In this document: piece after piece, positions 8,689 to 17,577 of the stretch
How positions within the stretch are numbered: the stretch's first letter is position 1
Layout of the letters: every line of letters starts with the position of its first letter
From: Streptomyces sp. NBC_00154
GTDB taxonomy: Bacteria; Actinomycetota; Actinomycetes; Streptomycetales; Streptomycetaceae
Length of the DNA stretch: 64,000 nucleotides
Assembly: GCF_026342835.1 (NCBI RefSeq)
Contig: NZ_JAPEMI010000001.1
Span: forward strand, 5,214,501-5,278,500
Reading direction: 5' to 3'
Notes under the pieces: model-generated
Databases searched by the model: none
The model's input: the letters and a program-made list of their open reading frames with translations, nothing else
Told to the model about the DNA's origin: nothing
Translations under genes and position numbers: made by a program

Positions 8689-9378
8689 CTATAGCGGGGG
8701 CAGCGCGGGGAGGCGGCCACCGTCCACGGTGAGTGCGGACCCGTCGCGGCGCCCGGAGAGCCAGCCCAGCAGCTCCGGCGCGGTGCCACGGACCACGACA
8801 GGGCTGCCTTCCGCGCCGCCGCCCGTGGTCCAGAACCTGCCGTCGTCGGCGGCCACACCCGTGGACACGACCTCCGGGTGCCGGCCGAACCGCTCCACGA
8901 GGAAGTCGATTTCGCGGACCACGAACTCGTCCGGCAGGTCTTCCAGCTCGTAGCCGATGCCCAGGTCGACATGGTGCAGCTCGACCTCGATCCAGCGGCG
9001 GAAGGGGACGCGGGACGCCGAGGCCGTCACGCCGTTGCGCATCGTGATCGTGCGCGACCAGTCGGCCGGCTCGGCGGCCGCGGCCAGGAAGCGGGCCGCG
9101 CTCTCGCGCACATCGGCCAGTTGTTCGGCGAGCGGCCGGGGTGCGTCGCGCTCGATGTCACGCTCGCGGGTTTCGCTGTCTGCGTACATCGGGCGGCTCC
9201 GGAGAACATTTACGAGCGCGTCGGCGTTACGAGAGAGGTGCGCAAGAACATGGCCCCGGCTCCAGCCGGGCAGCCGCGACGGCTCGGCGACTGTGACGTT
9301 GTCCAATTTGCCCGTTGCGCTGAGGAGCCGATCGGTCGCTTCACGTACGGCTTCCAGGTCGCGCGCATGATCAATCAT
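8689..9378 (-). CDS. Maleylpyruvate isomerase family mycothiol-dependent enzyme
   Basis: A protein of about 229 residues with the MDMPI/DinB-like N-terminal four-helix bundle: DLEAVREATDRLL followed by LPGWSRGHVLAHLSRNADALVNVL, where the His residues form the metal site. The C-terminal half (EVELHHVDLGIGYELEDLP and a terminal beta domain) is typical of the family. Members use mycothiol, the actinobacterial thiol. The start is uncertain: MIDHARD at 9378 gives the usual length; an ATG at 9405 is an alternative, and neither has a strong Shine-Dalgarno site. It probably forms a two-gene unit with the downstream hydrolase. Confidence 0.82.
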   Translation of the reverse strand: MIDHARDLEAVREATDRLLSATGKLDNVTVAEPSRLPGWSRGHVLAHLSRNADALVNVLRSRPMYADSETRERDIERDAPRPLAEQLADVRESAARFLAAAAEPADWSRTITMRNGVTASASRVPFRRWIEVELHHVDLGIGYELEDLPDEFVVREIDFLVERFGRHPEVVSTGVAADDGRFWTTGGGAEGSPVVVRGTAPELLGWLSGRRDGSALTVDGGRLPALPPL

Positions 9379-9554
9379 GTGGCCGAGCCTAGCGTCGCCA
9401 CTCATTCGGGTGAAGGGGATGTCAGCCGTCCGTAAATCGAATGCGCGTGCTATACGCTCGGACTCGAAAGCTTCGTACATCGCTGTGGCGCCCCCCATAC
9501 CCTGGGACGGGGGCTCAGTTCCCCCACTTCTCCTCTAGAAAGGTGCGGACAGGC

Positions 9555-12500
9555 GTGGTCGACCGTCTCATCGTCCGTGGCGCTCGCGAGCACAACCTCA
9601 AGAACGTCTCGCTCGACCTCCCCCGCGACTCCCTCATCGTCTTCACCGGGCTCTCCGGGTCGGGCAAGTCATCGCTGGCGTTCGACACGATCTTCGCCGA
9701 GGGCCAGCGGCGATACGTGGAGTCGCTCTCCTCGTACGCCAGGCAGTTCCTCGGCCAGATGGACAAGCCGGACGTCGATTTCATCGAGGGCCTGTCGCCC
9801 GCCGTCTCCATCGACCAGAAGTCGACCTCGCGCAACCCGCGCTCGACGGTCGGCACGATCACCGAGGTCTACGACTACCTCCGGCTGCTCTTCGCCCGGA
9901 TCGGCAAGCCGCACTGTCCCGAGTGCGGCCGGCCGATCTCCCGCCAGTCGCCGCAGGCCATCGTCGACAGGGTGCTCGCCCTGCCCGAGGGCAGCCGCTT
10001 CCAGGTGCTGTCGCCGCTGGTGCGCGAGCGCAAGGGCGAGTTCGTCGACCTCTTCTCCGATCTGCAGACCAAGGGCTACAGCAGGGCCAGGGTCGACGGT
10101 GAGACCATCCACCTCGCTGAGCCGCCCAAGCTCAAGAAGCAGGAGAAGCACACCATCGAGGTGGTCATCGACCGCCTCACGGTGAAGGACAGCGCCAAGC
10201 GCCGGCTGACCGACTCGGTCGAGACCGCGCTCGGTCTCTCCGGCGGCATGGTCGTGCTCGACTTCGTCGACCTCCCCGAGGACGACCCCGAGCGTGAGCG
10301 GATGTACTCCGAGCACCTCTACTGCCCGTACGACGACCTCTCCTTCGAGGAGCTGGAGCCGCGCTCCTTCTCCTTCAACTCGCCCTTCGGTGCCTGCCCC
10401 GACTGCACGGGTATCGGTACGCGGATGGAGGTCGACCCGGAGCTGATCGTCCCCGACGAGGAGAAGTCCCTCGACGAGGGCGCGATCCATCCCTGGTCGC
10501 ACGGCCACACCAAGGAGTACTTCGGGCGGCTGATCGGCGCCCTCGCCGACGCCCTCGGATTCCGTACGGACATCCCGTGGGCCGGACTGCCGCAGCGCGC
10601 GAAGAAGGCCCTGCTGCACGGCCACAAGATCCAGACCGAGGTCCGCTACCGCAACCGCTACGGGCGCGAGCGCGCTTACACCACCCCGGCCTTCGAGGGT
10701 GCGGTGCAGTTCGTCAAGCGGCGGCACTCCGAGGCAGAGAGCGACTCCAGCCGGGAGCGCTTCGAGGGCTACATGCGCGAGGTGCCCTGCCCGACCTGTG
10801 AGGGCACGAGGCTGAAGCCGATCGTCCTCGCGGTGACGGTGATGGAGAAGTCCATTGCCCAGGTCTCCGCGATGTCGATCAGCGAGTGCGCCGAATTCCT
10901 CGGCCGGTTGAAGCTGAACGCCCGCGACAAGAAGATCGCCGAGCGAGTGCTGAAGGAGGTCAACGAGCGGCTGAGGTTCCTGGTCGACGTCGGCCTCGAC
11001 TACCTCTCGCTCAACCGCGCGGCAGGCACCCTGTCCGGCGGCGAGGCGCAGCGCATCCGGCTCGCCACCCAGATCGGCTCCGGCCTGGTCGGCGTGCTGT
11101 ACGTGCTGGACGAGCCGTCCATCGGACTGCACCAGCGGGACAACCACCGGCTGATCGAGACCCTGGTCCGCCTCCGTGACATGGGCAACACACTCATCGT
11201 CGTAGAGCACGACGAGGACACCATCAAGGTCGCCGACTGGGTCGTCGACATCGGCCCCGGTGCCGGTGAGCACGGCGGCAAGGTGGTCCACTCCGGATCG
11301 CTCAAGGAGCTGCTGGCCAACGACGAGTCGATCACCGGTCACTATCTGGTCGGCAAGAAGTCCATCCCGATGCCCGACATCCGGCGCCCGGCCGACCCGA
11401 CGCGCCGGCTCACGGTGCGCGGAGCCCGGGAGAACAACCTCCAGGACATCGACGTCTCGTTCCCGCTCGGCGTACTCACCGCGGTCACGGGTGTCTCGGG
11501 CTCCGGTAAGTCGACGCTGGTCAACGACATCCTCTACACCCACCTGGCGCGCGAGCTGAACGGCGCCAAGTCGGTCCCCGGCCGGCACACCCGCGTCGAC
11601 GGTGACGACCTGGTCGACAAGGTGGTGCACGTCGACCAGTCGCCGATCGGCCGGACACCCCGGTCCAACCCGGCGACGTACACCGGCGTCTTCGACCACG
11701 TCCGCAAGCTGTTCGCCGAGACGATGGAGGCGAAGGTGCGCGGTTATCTGCCGGGCCGCTTCTCCTTCAACGTCAAGGGCGGCCGCTGCGAGAACTGCTC
11801 CGGCGACGGCACGATCAAGATCGAGATGAACTTCCTGCCGGACGTGTACGTCCCGTGCGAGGTCTGCCACGGGGCGCGGTACAACCGGGAGACCCTGGAG
11901 GTCCACTACAAGGGCAAGTCCATCGCCGAGGTGCTGGACATGCCGATCGAGGAGGGCCTGGAGTTCTTCGAGGCCGTACCGACGATCGCCCGCCACCTCC
12001 GTACGCTCCACGAGGTGGGCCTCGGATACGTCAGGCTCGGCCAGTCCGCGCCGACGCTCTCCGGCGGTGAGGCACAGCGCGTGAAGCTCGCGAGCGAGCT
12101 GCAGAAGCGCTCCACCGGCCGCACGGTCTATGTCCTGGACGAGCCGACCACCGGACTGCACTTCGAGGACATCAGCAAGCTGATCAAGGTGCTGTCCGGG
12201 CTGGTCGACAAGGGCAACTCGGTGATCGTCATCGAGCACAACCTCGATGTCATCAAGACCGCGGACTGGGTCATCGACATGGGCCCCGAGGGTGGCAACG
12301 GCGGTGGTCTGGTCGTCGCCGAAGGCACGCCGGAGCAGGTCGCCATGGTCCCGGCGAGCCACACCGGCAAGTTCCTGCAGGGCGTCCTGGACCCGGTCCG
12401 GGTGAGCGAGGCGGCAGTGCCGGCGGCGCGCAAGCCGGTACGGAAGGCGGCGGCGAAGACGGTGGCCGCCAAGTCGTCCCCGGTGAGGAAGACGGCTACG

Positions 12501-12578
12501 GCGAAGACGGCTTCGGCCACGGCGGCTGCGGCGAAGAAGCCCGCGGCGAAGAAGGCGACCCGCACGCGCAAGGCCTGA
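9555..12578 (+). CDS. uvrA: Excinuclease ABC subunit A
   Basis: Full UvrA (1007 aa), the ABC-type damage-recognition ATPase of nucleotide excision repair. Both nucleotide-binding domains are intact: Walker A GLSGSGKSSLAFD and GVSGSGKSTLVND, signatures LSGGEAQRIRL and LSGGEAQRVKL, with YVLDEPSIGLH and YVLDEPTTGLH. Zinc modules are CPECGRP, CPYDD...CPDC and CENCSGDG...CEVCHG. The GTG start at 9555 gives the usual DRLIVRGAREHNLKNV beginning; GAAAGG lies 11 nt upstream. Unusually, the last 45-50 residues are a histone H1-like Lys/Ala/Thr tail (such as AAKKPAAKKATRTRKA). Confidence 0.98.
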   Translation: MVDRLIVRGAREHNLKNVSLDLPRDSLIVFTGLSGSGKSSLAFDTIFAEGQRRYVESLSSYARQFLGQMDKPDVDFIEGLSPAVSIDQKSTSRNPRSTVGTITEVYDYLRLLFARIGKPHCPECGRPISRQSPQAIVDRVLALPEGSRFQVLSPLVRERKGEFVDLFSDLQTKGYSRARVDGETIHLAEPPKLKKQEKHTIEVVIDRLTVKDSAKRRLTDSVETALGLSGGMVVLDFVDLPEDDPERERMYSEHLYCPYDDLSFEELEPRSFSFNSPFGACPDCTGIGTRMEVDPELIVPDEEKSLDEGAIHPWSHGHTKEYFGRLIGALADALGFRTDIPWAGLPQRAKKALLHGHKIQTEVRYRNRYGRERAYTTPAFEGAVQFVKRRHSEAESDSSRERFEGYMREVPCPTCEGTRLKPIVLAVTVMEKSIAQVSAMSISECAEFLGRLKLNARDKKIAERVLKEVNERLRFLVDVGLDYLSLNRAAGTLSGGEAQRIRLATQIGSGLVGVLYVLDEPSIGLHQRDNHRLIETLVRLRDMGNTLIVVEHDEDTIKVADWVVDIGPGAGEHGGKVVHSGSLKELLANDESITGHYLVGKKSIPMPDIRRPADPTRRLTVRGARENNLQDIDVSFPLGVLTAVTGVSGSGKSTLVNDILYTHLARELNGAKSVPGRHTRVDGDDLVDKVVHVDQSPIGRTPRSNPATYTGVFDHVRKLFAETMEAKVRGYLPGRFSFNVKGGRCENCSGDGTIKIEMNFLPDVYVPCEVCHGARYNRETLEVHYKGKSIAEVLDMPIEEGLEFFEAVPTIARHLRTLHEVGLGYVRLGQSAPTLSGGEAQRVKLASELQKRSTGRTVYVLDEPTTGLHFEDISKLIKVLSGLVDKGNSVIVIEHNLDVIKTADWVIDMGPEGGNGGGLVVAEGTPEQVAMVPASHTGKFLQGVLDPVRVSEAAVPAARKPVRKAAAKTVAAKSSPVRKTATAKTASATAAAAKKPAAKKATRTRKA

Positions 12579-12590
12579 CCCGCACGGCGT

Positions 12591-12626
12591 CGAGAGGGCG
12601 GTTCCCGGAGGGGAGCCGCCCTCTCG
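12591..12626 (+). terminator. uvrA terminator
   Basis: A 16-bp stem (12591-12606 with 12611-12626, one G-U pair) and GGAG loop, 12 nt after the uvrA stop codon. Confidence 0.8.
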
Positions 12627-12721
12627 CGCGTACCGCTGTGACCAGGCGCGATCGTCCAGGACCGGCCCGGCCGCAAGGCTGTCCTTCTCCGCCGGTATCG
12701 TCGCTTCTGTCACCGATGCCC

Positions 12722-12748
12722 GTGGTGCCTGTGGTGCCTGTGGTGCCC
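12722..12748 (+). repeat. Three tandem 9-bp repeats in the Rieske gene leader
   Basis: GTGGTGCCT occurs at 12722-12730 and 12731-12739, then GTGGTGCCC at 12740-12748. It lies about 90 bp before the Rieske start in an otherwise featureless leader. Confidence 0.7.
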
Positions 12749-12835
12749 CTGGTATCCCGGGAGTCTCCTGGTACCCCGGTACCCGGCGCTTCCCTGACGC
12801 CCCTCGTCCTGCCCCTCACACCCTGTGGAGTCCGC

Positions 12836-13261
12836 ATGTCCGGCCAGCCCGCCCGCCGTACCGTGCTGAAGGGGGCCGCTCTCGCCGGTGTCGCCGGGCT
12901 GGGAGTGGCCGCCTGTTCGACCGAGTCGAAGCTCGGGCACGCCGAGACACCCACCCCCACCGCCCCCGTGGAGCTCGGGGCCGCGGACGAGGTGCCGGTC
13001 GGCGGATCCAAGCTCTACCGCGAGCAGCGGGTCGTGGTCAGCTGCCCGGCCAAGGGCCAGTACAAGGCGTTCAGCGCCCAGTGCACCCACGCGGGCTGTC
13101 TGCTGGACAAGGTCGAGAAGAACGAGGGGAACTGCCCCTGCCACGGCAGCCGCTTCGACACGACGACCGGCGAGGCGGTGCACGGCCCGGCGACCGTGCC
13201 GCTGCCCTCCGTCCCGGTCAGGGTCGAGGGCGGAAAGCTGATAGCCGGTCCTGACGCCTGA
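12836..13261 (+). CDS. Tat-exported Rieske [2Fe-2S] lipoprotein
   Basis: A 141-residue Rieske protein. The N-terminus carries a twin-arginine signal (ARRTVLKGAALAGVAG) ending in a lipobox-like GVAAC, so it is likely folded in the cytoplasm, exported by Tat and lipidated. The cluster motifs CTHAGC and CPCHGSRFD supply the two Cys and two His ligands. The domain ends with VPVRVEGGKLI as in small stand-alone Rieske proteins; the redox partner is unknown. ATG 12836 has GGAG about 6 nt upstream. The stop codon lies inside a 7-bp tandem repeat array. Confidence 0.9.
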   Translation: MSGQPARRTVLKGAALAGVAGLGVAACSTESKLGHAETPTPTAPVELGAADEVPVGGSKLYREQRVVVSCPAKGQYKAFSAQCTHAGCLLDKVEKNEGNCPCHGSRFDTTTGEAVHGPATVPLPSVPVRVEGGKLIAGPDA

Positions 13262-13306
13262 CGCCTGACGCCTGACGCCTGACGCCTGACGCCTGACGGG
13301 TGACGC
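13251..13306. repeat. 7-bp tandem repeat (CTGACGC) spanning the Rieske stop codon
   Basis: Six perfect CTGACGC units (13251-13292) are followed by CTGACGG and GTGACGC. The gene's TGA stop lies in the second unit. Because the unit length is not a multiple of three, TGA recurs in every frame. Confidence 0.95.
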
Positions 13307-13331
13307 GCCGGGCGCACGGGACCAGCGGTCG

Positions 13332-14258
13332 TCACTCCCAGTCCCAGTCGATGCCGACCAGGCCGGGCCGCACCCCCTGCTCCACCAGGTGCACGGTCCG
13401 ATGCCGGCCGGTGAGTGTGAGGTCCGTACGGCCGCCGCGCGGAGCCCCCACCGAAACCTGGGCGAACCGCCGGCACCGTACCGGCAGCGCGTCCTCGTCG
13501 AAGTGCACCTGCAGCACGTACTGTCCGCCGCCGAAGCTGAAGCCGCGCACGTACTCGCCGCACGGGCCGCCCGTACCGTCGTCGAACCCGTAGCCGAAGA
13601 GGTACGTCTCACCCGCCCGCAGCCGGGTGTCGAAGAGCAGCTCGGCCATGAGCACCCCCGCCTCCCGGTCCCAGCGGACCCGGCCGGTCCGGCAGTTCTC
13701 CCGGGCCGCCACCTCCACCCGCGCGGGGTCGCAGCCCGGATCGCCGCGGTACACGGCGAGATAGCGGTCGATCCCGTCGCGGTGCGCGCGCACGACGTGC
13801 TGCGAGTCCCGGCGCCGCAGCTCCCGGCCGGACCCGATCCGTACCCGCTCCTGGTGCCCCACCGTGTGCAGCCCGCCGTCGGCCGGTGACTCCAGCGCGT
13901 CGAGCAGCCGCTCCACCGCGCCGGACGCCTCCATCAGGGAGCGGTACGAACGAGCGGCCGGTCGCTCGGCGTCCGCGCGGGCATCCCCGGCGTCGAGCAG
14001 CCGGAGCAGCGAGTTCCCCGGCAGTTCCAGCACCTCCTCCAGCGCCTTCACCGCCCGCAGGGACTCGGCGCGCTGCGGGCGCCGGGCCCCCTGCTGCCAG
14101 TAACTCAGGCTGGTCACGCCGACCTTGACCCCGCGGTGTGCGAGATGGTGCTGCACCCGCTGGAGCGGCAGCCCACGCACCGAGAAGGCGGTGCGCAGCG
14201 CCAGATGGAACGGGCCGGTGTGCAGCATCTGCGCCAGTTCGGCCTCGGTGCGCTGCAT
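13332..14258 (-). CDS. XRE-like helix-turn-helix regulator
   Basis: A 308-residue protein. The first 90 residues (LALRTAFSVRGLPLQRVQHHL, then VTSLSYWQQGARRPQRAESLRAVKALEEVLELP) look like an XRE-type helix-turn-helix with a recognition helix and a length-counting helix. Residues about 110-308 form a beta-rich domain of unknown function (YLAVYRGDPGCDPARVEV, RAGETYLFGYGFDDG). It is a conserved Streptomyces type without a known target. The ATG has GGAGG 6 nt upstream. It is divergent from uvrC, and a perfect palindrome GTGAACGTTCAC sits just upstream of its start codon, suggesting autoregulation. Confidence 0.7.
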   Translation of the reverse strand: MQRTEAELAQMLHTGPFHLALRTAFSVRGLPLQRVQHHLAHRGVKVGVTSLSYWQQGARRPQRAESLRAVKALEEVLELPGNSLLRLLDAGDARADAERPAARSYRSLMEASGAVERLLDALESPADGGLHTVGHQERVRIGSGRELRRRDSQHVVRAHRDGIDRYLAVYRGDPGCDPARVEVAARENCRTGRVRWDREAGVLMAELLFDTRLRAGETYLFGYGFDDGTGGPCGEYVRGFSFGGGQYVLQVHFDEDALPVRCRRFAQVSVGAPRGGRTDLTLTGRHRTVHLVEQGVRPGLVGIDWDWE

Positions 14259-14270
14259 GACGTGCCTCCA

Positions 14271-14282
14271 GTGAACGTTCAC
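14271..14282. promoter_or_regulatory. Candidate operator palindrome GTGAACGTTCAC
   Basis: A perfect 12-bp palindrome 13 bp before the regulator start codon. Related half-sites (CCGTTCACG at 14341, CCGTTCACA at 14361, TTGAACGGTGAC at 14429) are spread across the same divergent spacer, which otherwise shows no gene. Confidence 0.5.
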
Positions 14283-14551
14283 GGCACGGGGCGGGGAGAC
14301 CGCGCCGGTGGGAGCGGGACGGCAGGTGGCCGGGGGCGGACCGTTCACGCGTCCGCCACACCGTTCACACCGCGCTGTTCCCCCGCATTGAAGCGTGTTG
14401 ACCCGTTCCCGACAACGGTCGATGCTCCTTGAACGGTGACGGCGCCCGCTGACCCCGTGCTCCGGGGCGCGCTCCCCCACCCCGCACCCCGGAGCACGGC
14501 ATCGCCCCCGAGGACACCGCACTGTCACCGCCCGCAAGTAGGGTGGGCACC

Positions 14552-16588
14552 ATGGCAGACCCCTCCAGCTACCGCCCCAAGCCGGGACAGATCCCCGACT
14601 CCCCGGGGGTCTACAAATTCCGCGACGAGCACCGCCGGGTGATCTACGTCGGGAAGGCGAAGAGCCTGCGCCAGCGCCTGGCGAACTACTTCCAGGACCT
14701 GGCCAATCTCCACCCGCGCACCCGCACGATGGTCACCACGGCCGCCTCCGTCGAGTGGACCGTCGTCGCCACCGAGGTCGAGGCGCTGCAGCTGGAGTAC
14801 TCCTGGATCAAGGAGTTCGACCCCCGGTTCAACGTCAAGTACCGCGACGACAAGAGCTATCCGTATCTCGCGGTCACGCTGAACGAGGAGTTCCCGCGGG
14901 TCCAGGTCATGCGCGGCGCCAAGAAGAAGGGCGTGCGGTACTTCGGTCCGTACGGGCACGCCTGGGCGATCCGCGAGACCGTCGACCTGATGCTCCGGGT
15001 CTTTCCCGTCCGCACGTGCTCCGCCGGTGTCTTCAAGAACGCCACGCGGACCGGCCGCCCCTGCCTCCTCGGCTACATCGGCAAGTGCTCGGCGCCCTGC
15101 GTCGGCCGGGTCACCCCCGAGGAGCACCGAGAATTGGCGGATGGCTTCTGCGACTTCATGGCCGGCCGCACGGGCACGTACATCCGCCGGCTGGAGAAGG
15201 ACATGATGGCGGCGGCCGAAGAGATGGAGTACGAGCGGGCGGCCCGGCTCCGCGACGACGTGGAGGCCCTCAAGCGTGCCATGGAGAAGAGCGCCGTCGT
15301 CCTCGCCGACGCCACCGACGCCGACCTGATCGCGGTCGCCGAGGACGAGCTCGAGGCCGCCGTGCAGATTTTCCACGTCCGCGGCGGCCGGGTACGCGGC
15401 CAGCGCGGCTGGGTCACCGACAAGGTCGAGGCGGTCGACACCTCGGGCCTCGTCGAGCACGCCCTGCAGCAGCTGTACGGGGAGGAGACAGGCGACTCCG
15501 TCCCCAAGGAGGTACTCGTCCCGGCCCTTCCGGAGGACCCCGAAGCGGTCTCCCAGTGGCTCGCCGACCGCCGGGGCTCCCAGGTCAGCCTGCGCATCCC
15601 GCAGCGCGGCGACAAGAAGGACCTGATGGTGACGGTCCAGCGCAACGCCCAGCAGGCCCTGGGGCTGCACAAGACCAAGCGCGCCTCCGATCTGACGACC
15701 CGCTCCCGCGCCCTGGAGGAGATCGCCGAGGCGCTCGGCCTCGACACGGCTCCGCTGCGCATCGAATGCTTCGACATCTCCCATCTCCAGGGCGACGACG
15801 TGGTCGCGTCCATGGTCGTCTTCGAGGACGGTCTGGCCCGCAAGAGCGAGTACCGCCGCTTCCAGATCAAGGGCTTCGAGGGGCAGGACGACGTCCGCTC
15901 GATGCACGAGGTGATCGGTCGCCGCTTCAGGCGCTACCTCCAGGAGAAGGAGCGGACGGGGGAGTGGGAGGAGAGTCCGGCACCCTCCGGAGCCGTACCG
16001 GCCCCGGACCCCGCCGCCGGGGACGGCGACCCCTTCGACAACGAGCCCCGCGAGGACGACGGCCGCCCCAAGCGGTTCGCCTACCCGCCGCAGCTCGTCG
16101 TGGTCGACGGCGGCCAGCCGCAGGTCGCCGCGGCCAAGCGGGCCCTCGACGAGTTGGGGATCGACGACATCGCGGTCTGCGGCCTCGCCAAGCGCCTCGA
16201 AGAGGTATGGCTGCCCGACGACGACGACCCCGTGGTCCTGCCCCGCTCCAGCGAGGGCCTCTACCTCCTGCAGCGCGTCCGCGACGAGGCCCACCGCTTC
16301 GCCATCACTTATCAGCGGGCCAAGCGCGCCAAGCGCATCCGCTCCAGCCCCCTGGACGCCGTCGCAGGCCTCGGCGAGACCCGGAAACAGGCGTTGATCA
16401 AGCATTTCGGCTCCGTGAAGAAGCTGAAGCAGGCGACAATCGACGAGATCTGCGAGGTTCCGGGGATAGGCCGCAGGACGGCGGAATCAGTGGCTGTCGC
16501 CCTCGCCTCGACCACCCCGGCCGCGCCCGCCGTGAATACGGCGACAGGAGAGATCATTGAAGAGGACGACGGGGGCAGCACGACATGA
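14552..16588 (+). CDS. uvrC: Excinuclease ABC subunit C
   Basis: Complete UvrC (678 aa), the dual-incision nuclease of excision repair. The N-terminal GIY-YIG nuclease (GVYKFRDEHRRVIYVGKAKSLRQRL) makes the 3' cut. A Cys-rich patch (CSAGVF, CLLGYIGKCSAPCVG) follows. The UVR domain (EMEYERAARLRDDVEALKRA) binds UvrB. The RNase H-like domain (IECFDISHLQGDDVVASMVVF, LVVDGGQPQVAAA) makes the 5' cut, and the C-terminal helix-hairpin-helix pair (VAGLGETRKQALIKHFGS, VPGIGRRTAESVA) binds DNA. The stop overlaps rapZ by 4 nt (ATGA). Confidence 0.98.
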   Translation: MADPSSYRPKPGQIPDSPGVYKFRDEHRRVIYVGKAKSLRQRLANYFQDLANLHPRTRTMVTTAASVEWTVVATEVEALQLEYSWIKEFDPRFNVKYRDDKSYPYLAVTLNEEFPRVQVMRGAKKKGVRYFGPYGHAWAIRETVDLMLRVFPVRTCSAGVFKNATRTGRPCLLGYIGKCSAPCVGRVTPEEHRELADGFCDFMAGRTGTYIRRLEKDMMAAAEEMEYERAARLRDDVEALKRAMEKSAVVLADATDADLIAVAEDELEAAVQIFHVRGGRVRGQRGWVTDKVEAVDTSGLVEHALQQLYGEETGDSVPKEVLVPALPEDPEAVSQWLADRRGSQVSLRIPQRGDKKDLMVTVQRNAQQALGLHKTKRASDLTTRSRALEEIAEALGLDTAPLRIECFDISHLQGDDVVASMVVFEDGLARKSEYRRFQIKGFEGQDDVRSMHEVIGRRFRRYLQEKERTGEWEESPAPSGAVPAPDPAAGDGDPFDNEPREDDGRPKRFAYPPQLVVVDGGQPQVAAAKRALDELGIDDIAVCGLAKRLEEVWLPDDDDPVVLPRSSEGLYLLQRVRDEAHRFAITYQRAKRAKRIRSSPLDAVAGLGETRKQALIKHFGSVKKLKQATIDEICEVPGIGRRTAESVAVALASTTPAAPAVNTATGEIIEEDDGGSTT

Positions 16589-17577
16589 CTGAGCACGAAC
16601 ACGAGCAGGAGCGCGCGCACGACGGCGCAGACCGCGTGCACGGCAGCACGGACCGAGCAGACGGAGCAGGACACGTGAGTACGGGCACCACGACCGAGAC
16701 GGGCGATGCCACCCCGGCCATCCCCGAGCTGGTGATCATCTCCGGCATGTCGGGCGCCGGACGATCCACCGCCGCCAAGTGTCTGGAGGACCTCGGCTGG
16801 TTCGTCGTCGACAACCTGCCGCCCGCCCTGATCCCCACCATGGTGGAGCTCGGCGCCCGGTCCCAGGGCAATGTGGCCCGGATCGCCGTCGTCGTCGACG
16901 TGCGCGGCCGCCGTTTCTTCGACAACCTGCGGGAGTCCCTCGCCGACCTCGCGGCCAGGCACGTCACCCGGCGGATCGTCTTCCTGGAGTCCTCCGACGA
17001 CGCGCTGGTCCGCCGCTTCGAATCGGTCCGCCGCCCGCACCCCCTCCAGGGCGACGGCCGCATCGTCGACGGCATCGCCGCCGAGCGCGACCTGCTGCGC
17101 GAGCTCCGCGGCGACGCCGACCTGGTGATCGACACCTCCAGCCTCAATGTGCACGAGCTGCGCGCCAAGATGGACGCCCAGTTCGCCGGTGACGAGGAGC
17201 CGGAGCTGCGCGCCACGGTGATGTCGTTCGGCTTCAAGTACGGCCTGCCGGTCGACGCGGACCTGGTGGCCGACTGCCGCTTCCTGCCCAACCCGCACTG
17301 GGTCCCCGAGCTGCGCCCGTTCACCGGACTCAACGAGGAGGTCTCGGCGTACGTCTTCAACCAGCCGGGCGCCAAGGAGTTCCTCAACCAGTACACCGAG
17401 CTGCTCCAGCTGGTTGCCGCGGGCTACCGCCGTGAGGGCAAGCGCTATGTGACGATCGCCGTCGGCTGCACGGGCGGCAAGCACCGCTCCGTCGCGATGT
17501 CCGAGAAGCTGGCCGCCCGGCTCGCCGCCGAAGGGATCGAGACCGTTCTCGTCCACCGGGACATGGGGCGCGAGTGA
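16585..17577 (+). CDS. rapZ: RapZ/YvcJ family nucleotide-binding protein
   Basis: 330 residues of the RapZ/YvcJ family. In E. coli RapZ is an RNase E adapter controlling amino-sugar synthesis; in other bacteria the protein binds ATP/GTP and UDP-GlcNAc-type ligands. The P-loop reads GMSGAGRST, with Arg in place of the usual Walker Lys. VVDNLPPALIP, RRPHPL, PVDADLVADCRFLPNP and CTGGKHRSVAM (C-terminal ligand site) are intact. The first ~48 residues (His/Glu/Asp-rich) are a non-conserved extension; an internal GTG at VSTGTTTE could be the true start, although ATG 16585 overlaps the uvrC stop in a coupling arrangement. Confidence 0.95.
   Translation: MTEHEHEQERAHDGADRVHGSTDRADGAGHVSTGTTTETGDATPAIPELVIISGMSGAGRSTAAKCLEDLGWFVVDNLPPALIPTMVELGARSQGNVARIAVVVDVRGRRFFDNLRESLADLAARHVTRRIVFLESSDDALVRRFESVRRPHPLQGDGRIVDGIAAERDLLRELRGDADLVIDTSSLNVHELRAKMDAQFAGDEEPELRATVMSFGFKYGLPVDADLVADCRFLPNPHWVPELRPFTGLNEEVSAYVFNQPGAKEFLNQYTELLQLVAAGYRREGKRYVTIAVGCTGGKHRSVAMSEKLAARLAAEGIETVLVHRDMGRE

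Noticed and set aside
13251..13306. CTGACGC repeats as iterons or regulatory operators
   Set aside because: They begin inside the coding sequence and follow a gene end; simple slippage is the likelier origin.
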